Below are positions 1 through 5,505 of a DNA stretch of 6,237 nucleotides, piece after piece. Positions within the stretch are counted from its first letter, which is position 1. Every line of letters begins with the position of its first letter. Both the position numbers and the translations under genes were made by a program. The stretch comes from Sulfuritalea sp. (lineage in GTDB: Bacteria > Pseudomonadota > Gammaproteobacteria > Burkholderiales > Rhodocyclaceae): contig JAIPCS010000190.1 in NCBI GenBank assembly GCA_021738105.1, forward strand, positions 1 to 6,237. The letters run 5' to 3'. Under the pieces are notes generated by a model that saw only the letters and a program-made list of their open reading frames with translations, did not search any database and was not told the origin of the DNA.

Positions 1-37
1 CGTTGTTGGGTATTTTTTGGTTATAGTCGATGCTCAT
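1..37 (-). CDS. boxB: BoxB, benzoyl-CoA 2,3-epoxidase oxygenase component, N-terminus only
   Basis: Only the first 12 codons lie in the window, reading MSIDYNQKIPNN, and the gene runs off the left edge. From memory, BoxB proteins begin with a similar M-S-x-x-Y-x-x-x-IPNN-V-N-L stretch, and the position directly downstream of boxC fits. BoxB is the di-iron subunit that, with the reductase BoxA, converts benzoyl-CoA to 2,3-epoxybenzoyl-CoA using O2 and NADPH in the cytoplasm. The start ATG (37-35 on the minus strand) has an AGGAG ribosome-binding site at 48-44, 6 nt upstream. A second ATG between the two (42-40) hits a stop after one further codon, so it is not the start. The gap to boxC is 45 nt, so co-transcription is expected. 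The call rests on a short peptide plus context, so confidence is moderate to high. Confidence 0.78.
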   Translation of the reverse strand, partial: MSIDYNQKIPNN

Positions 38-73
38 TGCATTCTCCTGTGGGGTTGGGGGTGCATTTTTTGC

Positions 74-96
74 GGGAACGTGTCAAACGCGTTCCC
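74..96 (-). other. Stem-loop spanning the boxC stop codon
   Basis: GGGAACG (74-80) and CGTTCCC (90-96) form a perfect 7-bp inverted repeat. A wobble pair (81/89) and a G-C pair (82/88) can extend it to 9 bp. The boxC stop codon lies in the loop region. On the minus strand the stem is followed by GCAAAAAATGC rather than a U-run, so it does not look like an intrinsic terminator. It could be an mRNA-processing or stability element between boxC and boxB. Function is inferred from position only. Confidence 0.4.
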
Positions 97-1753
97 AGTT
101 GAACTTCGCTTTGTTGCCACTGCCGAATATTTTCAGTGCGCCGGTTTCTCCGACGGCATTGGGTCGAATGAAAATCCAGTTCTGCCATGCCGAAAGGCGA
201 CCGAATACACGAGTCTCCATGGTTTCACCCGGGCCGAAACGCAGATTGGCCTCCATTGCAGTCAGTGCGTCCGGTGACAGGCTGGCGCGTTCTTCGAGGA
301 CGATGCGGATCTCGTCTTCCCAGTCGAGATCATCGGGTGTGGCAGTCACCAGTCCCAGTTCAGCGGATTCGGCCGCGCCGAGCGCCTTGCCGATGGCCGC
401 TTTAACTGCTGCGATTGGTTCGTCTTCATCGTAGAAACGCGCGGCGATTCGGAAACGGCCATTGACCATGGGGTAGCTGCCGAAATTCATCTCGGACAGC
501 GTGACTTTTGGTTCCAGCTCCGGGGTGTCGGGCAGGGAAAGCATGTAGCTGCGGTCTGCGGCCAGCAATAGCTCAGCCAAAGTACCTGCGAAACAGGTGC
601 CTTGCTCGACCAGAGCAATCAGAGTGCGCGATGTGACGTCGAGACGGGCCAATGTTCTGCGCAGCATGCCGATAGTTTCACGGACGAACCAGTGTTGCCG
701 GTGCTTGATCATCGCGGCATCGGCATCCAGTACGAGTTGAGTGTCACCCGTGGTCTTGAGAATCCAGGTACCGATCTCCAGATCGTTGGTGCGCAGCATC
801 AGAATGGCATCATCAAGTTCCCTCGACATTTTCAGCGGCCACCAGGAGTCACCTTCGGCAACGATGGTTTCGACGCTGTTTGCTGCTTCTGTTTTTGGTG
901 CCGTTACCGTAATGGTCGCTTGTCTCGATTTGCGATCAATGACGACATCCACGGTTTCATAGTGATAGCCTGCACCGTCAATGGTCCTTTTGACGGGAGT
1001 CAGGGCGATACCTTTGGCGTCCTTGGGGCGATCACTCAGCTCCGCGAGTTGTTCCGCCCGCTGTTGCACCTTCTCGGCAAATTGCTGGGGTTTGGCATAA
1101 TCGTCGATCAGGCGCCATTCCTTGGCGCGCTGCGCACGGATACCCTCGGTGAGGGTGCAGAAAATGTCTGCGTGATCGCGTCGGACCCGGCGCTTGTCGG
1201 TAACGCGGGTGAGGCCACCGGTGCCGGGAAGTACTCCGAGCAGCGGGACTTCTGGAAGGCTGACGGCCGATGAACGATCGTCGACCAAAATGATTTCGTC
1301 ACAGGCGAGCGCCATTTCATAGCCACCACCTGCCGTCGTGCCGTTGCACGCCGCAATGAATTTCAATCCGGAATGGCGGCTGGAATCTTCAATGCCGTTG
1401 CGCGTCTCGTTGGTGAATTTGCAGAAATTCACTTTCCAGGCATGAGTAGAGAGACCCAACATGAAAATATTGGCGCCGGAGCAGAAGATTCGATCTTTGC
1501 CGCTGGTGATCACAACACTTCTTACCTCGGGATGCTCGAAGCGGATTCTTTGCAGAGCGTCATGAAACTCGATATCGACGCCGAGATCATAGGAGTTGAG
1601 CTTCAGTTTGTAGCCAGGCTTGATGCCGCCGTCTTCGTTGATGTCGAGATGAAGCGTGGCAACCGCGCCAGAAAAACTCAGGCGCCAGTGTTTGTACTGG
1701 TCAGGATGGGTGTCATAAGTGATGGTCTGTGGGGGGGCTTCTGGATAAGTCAT
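83..1753 (-). CDS. boxC: BoxC, benzoyl-CoA-dihydrodiol lyase (2,3-epoxybenzoyl-CoA ring cleavage)
   Basis: This 556-aa cytoplasmic enzyme of the aerobic box pathway hydrolytically opens 2,3-epoxybenzoyl-CoA to 3,4-didehydroadipyl-CoA semialdehyde and formate. The N-terminal half is a crotonase (enoyl-CoA hydratase) domain. Visible landmarks are SGANIFMLG (residues 92-100, oxyanion-hole region), CNGTTAGGGYEMALACDE (136-153) and SLPEVPLLGVLPGTGG (165-180). E146 and E168 fall at the two acidic positions used by crotonase-type enzymes. Residues about 270-530 form the second, degenerate crotonase-like half typical of BoxC, and the protein ends GSGNKAKFNWERV. The length matches the family, at about 550 residues. 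The start at 1753 has GGAG at 1763-1760, 6 nt upstream. The gene lies 27 nt after the regulator gene and 45 nt before boxB, as one operon. The domain order and motifs appear intact. Confidence 0.95.
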   Translation of the reverse strand: MTYPEAPPQTITYDTHPDQYKHWRLSFSGAVATLHLDINEDGGIKPGYKLKLNSYDLGVDIEFHDALQRIRFEHPEVRSVVITSGKDRIFCSGANIFMLGLSTHAWKVNFCKFTNETRNGIEDSSRHSGLKFIAACNGTTAGGGYEMALACDEIILVDDRSSAVSLPEVPLLGVLPGTGGLTRVTDKRRVRRDHADIFCTLTEGIRAQRAKEWRLIDDYAKPQQFAEKVQQRAEQLAELSDRPKDAKGIALTPVKRTIDGAGYHYETVDVVIDRKSRQATITVTAPKTEAANSVETIVAEGDSWWPLKMSRELDDAILMLRTNDLEIGTWILKTTGDTQLVLDADAAMIKHRQHWFVRETIGMLRRTLARLDVTSRTLIALVEQGTCFAGTLAELLLAADRSYMLSLPDTPELEPKVTLSEMNFGSYPMVNGRFRIAARFYDEDEPIAAVKAAIGKALGAAESAELGLVTATPDDLDWEDEIRIVLEERASLSPDALTAMEANLRFGPGETMETRVFGRLSAWQNWIFIRPNAVGETGALKIFGSGNKAKFNWERV

Positions 1754-1780
1754 TCGCTTCTCCGTTATGTAAATTTATGA

Positions 1781-2677
1781 TTAGTGTGTGACGATTTGAC
1801 GCAACTGCTTGAGACAGTCCTCCGGCTTTCGGCCAGTGGTATCGAGGATGAAATCTGCTTTCGAATACAGCGGTTCACGGGCGACCAGAATTCGGCGCAT
1901 ATCTTCCATTGCTTCGGCGTTGCCTTCCATCGGTCTGAAGTCTCCCTGGGCGACAACTCTGGCCATGTGTTCTTCGGGAGTCGCTTTCACCCAAATGGTG
2001 AAACAGTCCATCAGCAAGAGATTGAAGGTTTCCGTTTCGGATACGATGCCGCCGCCGACGGTGATGACCGCAGAGTCATTTGTCGCGATGAAAGCCTCCA
2101 GACAGCGACGCTCAAGGCGACGAAATCCCGGTTGGCCATAGAGCATGAATACTTCGTTCAGACTCATTCCGGCTTCGGCTTCAATCGCATTGTTCAGTTC
2201 GACAAATGGTGTGGAAAGCTCTTTTGCCAGAACGCGACCCAGCGTCGATTTGCCTGCACCACGCAGACCGACCAGTGCGATGCGTTTTCTGCGTGCCGCG
2301 TCTTCTTTGCCAAAGTCCCGCATCAGGCGCAACAGGGCTTCTTCGAGTTTTGCCGGAGGCAGTTGCTCGAGGAAATGAGATATCAGGCGGTACTCAGCAG
2401 AACTGTGCTGGGGCTCAAGCAGTTCAATCAGAGAAATCCCTAACGCATGTGAGACATGGCGCAACACCATAATCGATGGATTTGTTTCTCCGCTTTCTAC
2501 CTGCGCAAGGTATCGCTCCGAAACATCCGAGTTCAAGGCCAGCGCCTTGCGAGACATTCCGCGCCGCGCCCGCGCCTCGCGGACCCGTATGCCAAGCGCC
2601 TGGATGAACTCGGCATCGGCCGTTTCATCGATGAGGCGAGGGTGCGCATCAGTTTCTGGCTTATCGATTGATTCCAT
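1781..2677 (-). CDS. bzdR/boxR: BzdR/BoxR-type transcriptional regulator (HTH_XRE plus shikimate-kinase-like domain)
   Basis: A 298-aa fusion regulator. Residues 31-87 form an XRE/Cro-type helix-turn-helix, with SERYLAQVESGETNPS around the recognition helix. A linker (about 88-130) leads to a shikimate-kinase-like domain with Walker A GLRGAGKST (137-145), GFRRLE (184-189), GGG (208-210), a lid with R248-P, and AREPLY (266-271). In Azoarcus, BzdR (also about 298 aa) represses the anaerobic bzd promoter and its paralogue BoxR represses the box genes. Benzoyl-CoA, bound by the kinase-like domain, relieves repression. Here the gene leads the box operon and is divergent from bzdN, so sequence alone does not decide between the two names. 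In the alignment I make to AroK, the shikimate-binding Asp34 is Asn162, which argues against shikimate kinase activity. The start at 2677 has GGTGA at 2688-2684, 6 nt upstream. A dyad over its own -10 suggests autoregulation. Confidence 0.93.
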   Translation of the reverse strand: MESIDKPETDAHPRLIDETADAEFIQALGIRVREARARRGMSRKALALNSDVSERYLAQVESGETNPSIMVLRHVSHALGISLIELLEPQHSSAEYRLISHFLEQLPPAKLEEALLRLMRDFGKEDAARRKRIALVGLRGAGKSTLGRVLAKELSTPFVELNNAIEAEAGMSLNEVFMLYGQPGFRRLERRCLEAFIATNDSAVITVGGGIVSETETFNLLLMDCFTIWVKATPEEHMARVVAQGDFRPMEGNAEAMEDMRRILVAREPLYSKADFILDTTGRKPEDCLKQLRQIVTH

Positions 2678-2700
2678 GTTTAGTCACCAATGGTTTTCCG

Positions 2701-2748
2701 AGTGCACAGTGCCGCGTAAACAGACTGCACTATAGTACATAGTGCCGC
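2701..2748. promoter_or_regulatory. Operator cluster: perfect dyad plus AGTGC half-sites
   Basis: GCACTAT (2727-2733) and ATAGTGC (2739-2745) form a perfect 7-bp inverted repeat around a 5-nt spacer. AGTGC half-sites recur at 2701-2705, 2708-2712 and 2741-2745, with the inverted GCACT at 2727-2731. The octamer AGTGCCGC occurs twice, at 2708-2715 and 2741-2748, 33 bp apart and so close to three helical turns. TGCA occurs at 2703-2706 and 2726-2729. BzdR/BoxR operators in Azoarcus are known to contain repeated TGCA within palindromes, so this is a strong candidate site for the adjacent regulator. It overlaps the predicted -10 and early transcribed region of the regulator gene. Binding is inferred. 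Confidence 0.68.
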
Positions 2749-2758
2749 TTTTTGTGAA
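2729..2758 (-). promoter_or_regulatory. Predicted sigma70 promoter of the regulator-boxC-boxB operon
   Basis: On the minus strand, a -35 TTCACA (2758-2753, one mismatch to TTGACA) is followed by 18 nt and a -10 TATAGT (2734-2729, one mismatch to TATAAT). Transcription would start near 2722, giving a leader of about 45 nt. The -10 lies inside the dyad at 2727-2745, so a protein bound there would block RNA polymerase. This is a prediction from consensus matching. Confidence 0.55.
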
Positions 2759-2767
2759 CAATATTTT

Positions 2768-2782
2768 TTAGACCTAATCTAA
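2768..2782. repeat. Short inverted repeat in AT-rich upstream region
   Basis: TTAGA (2768-2772) and TCTAA (2778-2782) are perfect 5-bp inverted arms around CCTAA. The element lies in the AT-rich stretch (about 2749-2855) upstream of the bzdN promoter, centred near -129 from the predicted start. It does not contain the TGCA or AGTGC motif of the other sites. It may bind another factor or be chance in AT-rich DNA. Nothing else definite was seen between 2783 and 2850. Confidence 0.25.
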
Positions 2783-2852
2783 TAGTGGTTATAAAAACAG
2801 TGTAACTATATGAATAAGAACAAAAACATAGTAATTCTTGAATCGATGAAAA

Positions 2853-2860
2853 ATACTGCA
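2853..2860. promoter_or_regulatory. Upstream half of the TGCA inverted pair at the bzdN promoter
   Basis: ATACTGCA here is the exact reverse complement of TGCAGTAT at 2910-2917. It ends 8 nt before the predicted bzdN -35, at about -51 to -44. It carries TGCA, the core reported for BzdR operators, so it is a candidate regulator half-site paired with the downstream copy. Confidence 0.45.
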
Positions 2861-2868
2861 TGAGACTA

Positions 2869-2897
2869 TTGACTACAAGGTCTTTTTATCCCATAAT
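2869..2897 (+). promoter_or_regulatory. Predicted sigma70 promoter of the bzdN operon (PN-like)
   Basis: TTGACT (2869-2874) and CATAAT (2892-2897) are separated by 17 nt, and each box has one mismatch to the sigma70 consensus. Transcription would start near 2904, leaving a leader of about 100 nt before bzdN. TGCA elements lie just upstream of the -35 and just downstream of the start, so a repressor could bracket the promoter. This is the best promoter in the intergenic region for the rightward operon. Confidence 0.65.
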
Positions 2898-2909
2898 TCG
2901 CTCAGCTTG

Positions 2910-2917
2910 TGCAGTAT
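2910..2917. promoter_or_regulatory. Downstream half of the TGCA inverted pair at the bzdN promoter
   Basis: TGCAGTAT is the exact reverse complement of ATACTGCA at 2853-2860. It sits at about +7 to +14 from the predicted bzdN start. The centre-to-centre distance to the upstream half is 57 bp. This position fits an operator that blocks promoter clearance or supports a bound complex across the promoter. Role inferred. Confidence 0.45.
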
Positions 2918-2928
2918 GGTTCATCGAT

Positions 2929-2942
2929 GGAACAATAGTTCC
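2929..2942 (+). other. Small hairpin in the bzdN leader
   Basis: GGAAC (2929-2933) and GTTCC (2938-2942) form a perfect 5-bp stem with a 4-nt AATA loop, in the untranslated leader about 25-40 nt after the predicted start. There is no U-run, so it is not a terminator. It may stabilise the 5' end of the mRNA or have no function. Confidence 0.3.
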
Positions 2943-2994
2943 TGTTCAAATGAATACAGCGTCCCGACCCTGAAATGGTGGTGGATAGCTAACA

Positions 2995-3000
2995 AGGAGG
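2995..3000 (+). promoter_or_regulatory. Ribosome-binding site of bzdN
   Basis: A perfect AGGAGG lies 5 nt before the ATG at 3006. It decides the start. The reading frame is open further upstream (TTG at 2907, ATG at 2916), but those codons have no Shine-Dalgarno sequence and would add a Trp- and Ser-rich stretch outside the conserved protein. Confidence 0.85.
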
Positions 3001-3005
3001 CACCA

Positions 3006-4145
3006 ATGGCTGATGGATTGTTCGACCAGTTCCAAAACTGGTATGAGAAGCGCCATGACTACGCGCGTGATTGGAAAGCACGCACCGGTGGTCAGGTTGT
3101 TGCAACGATGTGTACCTATACGGCAGAAGAACTACTGATTGCCGCTGGAATGCTGCCGGTACGTGTACTTGGCGCGCATGAACCGCAAAACGTGACCGAG
3201 CCGCACATCTTTGGCATGTTCTGTCCGTTCTGTCGCGATTCTCTGGCGCAGGGCCTGCTCGGTCGCTACGATTACTGTCAGGGCGTGACCCTGACACAGT
3301 CCTGCATTCAATATCGGCAAACCTTCAGTTCCTGGCGCGGCAATGTGCCGACCGTGGAATGGGATTATTTTGTGCCGATGCCGAATGAAGTGCAGTCTCC
3401 ACATGCGCGCAAGGCGCATTATGCGGAGATTCAGGCGTTCCGCGTATTCCTGCAGGCTTTGACCGGCAAGGAGCTGACGGACGAGATGCTGCGCGAGGCC
3501 CTGGCCGTGGTCGACGAAAATCGTCGCCTGCTGCGTGAATTGTTCGAATATCGCAAGGCAGAGAATCCCCAGATAACCGGCTGTGAAGCCCTGTACGCTT
3601 CGATTACCGCGCAGTTCGTCGACAAGCGTGAGCACAACGAGATGCTCAAGAAAGTGCTTGCCGCACTGCCGACGCGTCAGCTGAATCGTCCCGAAGGCGT
3701 TCGTTTCATGACCATCGGTTCCGAGAATGACGATCTGGCATTCATGGCCATGGTCGAGTCCGTCGGATCGACGATCGTGATCGACGACCAGTGTTCCGGT
3801 ACCCGCTACTTCTGGAACCAGTCGAAGCCCGAAGATGACGTGATCAAGGCGATCGCCGAGCGCTACTGCGACCGCCCGGCCTGTCCGACCAAGGATTATC
3901 CGGTTCACACCCGCTACGATCATGTGCTGGGCCTGGCCAAGGAATACAATGCCCGCGCCGCCATCTTCCTGCAGCAAAAATTCTGCGATCCGCACGAAGG
4001 CGACTATCCCGATCTGAAAAAGCATCTTGAAGACAATGGCATTCCAACGCTGTTCCTGGATTTCGACATTACCAACCCCATCGGCCCCTTCCGCATCCGT
4101 ATCGAGGCTTTCCTCGAGACGATGAGCGACGAAGAGCTGTTCTAA
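3006..4145 (+). CDS. bzdN: BzdN, benzoyl-CoA reductase (Azoarcus/bzd type) subunit, HgdB-like
   Basis: A 379-aa subunit of the catalytic half of class I benzoyl-CoA reductase, which reduces benzoyl-CoA to cyclohexa-1,5-diene-1-carbonyl-CoA at the cost of ATP. It belongs to the 2-hydroxyglutaryl-CoA dehydratase D-component (HgdB) family and corresponds to BcrC of Thauera. The family signature is visible as [21 protein letters not shown] (31-51). It is followed by [12 protein letters not shown] (72-83) and QSCIQYRQ (98-105). C36, C73/C76 and C100 are the candidate ligands for a [4Fe-4S] cluster. The length is typical for BzdN. The start at 3006 is set by AGGAGG 5 nt upstream. It is the first gene of the operon, with bzdO 14 nt downstream. 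Assignment to bzd rather than bcr type rests on recall of the family and on the BzdR-type regulator next door. Confidence 0.9.
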   Translation: MADGLFDQFQNWYEKRHDYARDWKARTGGQVVATMCTYTAEELLIAAGMLPVRVLGAHEPQNVTEPHIFGMFCPFCRDSLAQGLLGRYDYCQGVTLTQSCIQYRQTFSSWRGNVPTVEWDYFVPMPNEVQSPHARKAHYAEIQAFRVFLQALTGKELTDEMLREALAVVDENRRLLRELFEYRKAENPQITGCEALYASITAQFVDKREHNEMLKKVLAALPTRQLNRPEGVRFMTIGSENDDLAFMAMVESVGSTIVIDDQCSGTRYFWNQSKPEDDVIKAIAERYCDRPACPTKDYPVHTRYDHVLGLAKEYNARAAIFLQQKFCDPHEGDYPDLKKHLEDNGIPTLFLDFDITNPIGPFRIRIEAFLETMSDEELF

Positions 4146-4159
4146 CCAGACGGGAGAGC

Positions 4160-5473
4160 ATGATGAACGCACCAAACAAGTATCCGACTGAGTCCCTCAA
4201 GCTGTGGGGCAAGGCCAAGCAGTTGCGCGAGCAGTATTACAAGAACTATGCCGATGCCAAAGACAAGGGCGGTCTGCGCTGGTCCGGGTCCGCCTGGGCG
4301 CTGGATGCACTGCCGGCCGGTCTTGGTGATGACGTCTATTCACTGACTGGAGAGCCCTACGCGGCTGCTGTTGCGCACGATCCGAAGTTCGCCAAGGAGT
4401 GTATGGACGCCGCCGAATCTGTCGGTTTCGCCCGTGACCTTTGCTCCTACATGCGGATTTACTGGGGTGGCATGCACCTCGACAAATACCTGTACGGGGG
4501 TAAGTTTCCCAAGGCCGACTTCATTTTTCAGACACAGATCTGCTGCTCGCACTCGAAGTGGTACCAGCACGTTGCCAAGGAAGAGCAGATTCCCCAGTTT
4601 TACGTGGATGTCGGCGTCGGTCCCTACAAGGACATGAACGCAGCGCGCCTCGATTACGTCACCAACCAGTTGCACGACGGTATCGAGTTCCTGGAGAAAT
4701 CCACGGGCCGCACCTTCGACGACGAAAAGTTCCTCAAGGCAGTCAAGAACGAAATGCGCTCGACCAGTCGCTGGGCCGACATTTGCGCCCTGAACAAGGT
4801 CAAGCCCGCGCCGCTCGACGAGAAGACCATGTACTCGCTGTATGTGCTGGCGACGCTGTCGAAGTCATCGCAGTGGTGTGCCGACTTCTACGACGAGCTC
4901 TATGAAGAAGTGAAGGATCGTGTTGCTCGCGGCATTGCTGCCGTGGGAAATGAAAAGTGCCGCATGATGTCCGACACGCAGCCTCCCTGGTCCTTCCTCA
5001 AGATTTTCCGCTATCTCGAAACCTACGGTGCGGTGTCGATCGGTTCGCTCTATACCTTTGCGCTTGAAGGTATCTGGGAAGACAAACCGGATGGCAGCTG
5101 GGGTGGTCGTTCCTTGCCGTGGGAAAAGGGCATCGAGATGAATACCCGCGACCAGATATTGCGCCTCTATGCCGACTGGAACTTGTCGAAGCCTCAGTGG
5201 CAGCATTTCTTCGATCCGCGACTGAAGACGGAAATGATGCTGCGTATCGTCAAGGAATGGCAGGTCGACGGCGTCATGTTGCACCTCAATCGCGGCTGTG
5301 AAGGGCTCAGTCTCGGCATCATGGAAAACCGTGGCGGTATCGCAAAAGCCGGCGTGCCGATCATGACCTTCGAAGGCAACATGGGTGATGAGCGCGAGTT
5401 TGACGAGACGCGAACCCAGGCCCGGGTCGATGCTTTCATGGAACAGCTCGGCTTGCGCCGTCAAGCTGCCTGA
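4160..5473 (+). CDS. bzdO: BzdO, benzoyl-CoA reductase (bzd type) subunit, HgdB-like
   Basis: A 437-aa (or 436-aa) second catalytic-half subunit of benzoyl-CoA reductase, corresponding to BcrB of Thauera. It is thought to form the substrate-binding heterodimer with BzdN and to carry a further [4Fe-4S] cluster. Candidate cluster cysteines, numbered from the first Met, are C95 ([13 protein letters not shown]), C128/C129 ([11 protein letters not shown]) and C380 (NRGCEGLS). The C-terminus has the family pattern [17 protein letters not shown] before a short helix. Two adjacent ATG codons exist, at 4160 and 4163. GGGAG at 4152-4156 is only 3 nt from the first but 6 nt from the second, so translation may well begin at 4163. 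The protein is complete, lies 14 nt after bzdN and is followed 32 nt later by the ATPase subunit gene. Confidence 0.92.
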   Translation: MMNAPNKYPTESLKLWGKAKQLREQYYKNYADAKDKGGLRWSGSAWALDALPAGLGDDVYSLTGEPYAAAVAHDPKFAKECMDAAESVGFARDLCSYMRIYWGGMHLDKYLYGGKFPKADFIFQTQICCSHSKWYQHVAKEEQIPQFYVDVGVGPYKDMNAARLDYVTNQLHDGIEFLEKSTGRTFDDEKFLKAVKNEMRSTSRWADICALNKVKPAPLDEKTMYSLYVLATLSKSSQWCADFYDELYEEVKDRVARGIAAVGNEKCRMMSDTQPPWSFLKIFRYLETYGAVSIGSLYTFALEGIWEDKPDGSWGGRSLPWEKGIEMNTRDQILRLYADWNLSKPQWQHFFDPRLKTEMMLRIVKEWQVDGVMLHLNRGCEGLSLGIMENRGGIAKAGVPIMTFEGNMGDEREFDETRTQARVDAFMEQLGLRRQAA

Positions 5474-5491
5474 TTTGTTAAAGAAACGTAC

Positions 5492-5497
5492 AGGAGG
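5492..5497 (+). promoter_or_regulatory. Ribosome-binding site of the ATPase subunit gene
   Basis: AGGAGG lies 8 nt before the ATG at 5506 in the 32-nt gap after bzdO. It fixes the start of the partial gene, whose first residues already enter the ATPase phosphate-binding motif. Confidence 0.8.
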
Positions 5498-5505
5498 AAT
5501 CTAGG

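Noticed and set aside
602..1273. 223-codon plus-strand open frame inside boxC
   Set aside because: It is a shadow of boxC, whose full-length minus-strand protein is intact and has family motifs throughout.
1781..2287. True shikimate kinase (AroK) gene
   Set aside because: The domain is fused to an N-terminal XRE helix-turn-helix, the shikimate-binding Asp appears replaced, and the gene sits in a benzoyl-CoA catabolic locus, all matching the BzdR/BoxR family.
1784..2443. 219-codon plus-strand open frame opposite the regulator
   Set aside because: It is a shadow of the HTH/kinase-like protein. No domain or ribosome-binding site was identified.
2832..2843. IHF site near TAATTCTTGAAT
   Set aside because: Its spacer is one base short and the core has a mismatch to the IHF consensus, so I cannot support it.
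2907..3005. N-terminal extension of BzdN starting at TTG 2907 or ATG 2916
   Set aside because: Neither codon has a Shine-Dalgarno sequence, the residues do not resemble the family, and AGGAGG precedes the ATG at 3006 at normal spacing.
3132..4175. 347-codon open frame on the minus strand across bzdN
   Set aside because: It is antisense to a clearly recognised gene, shows no recognisable domain, and arises from codon bias of the plus-strand gene.
4865..5464. 199-codon minus-strand open frame inside bzdO
   Set aside because: It is antisense to a complete, conserved HgdB-family protein and has no recognisable domain.
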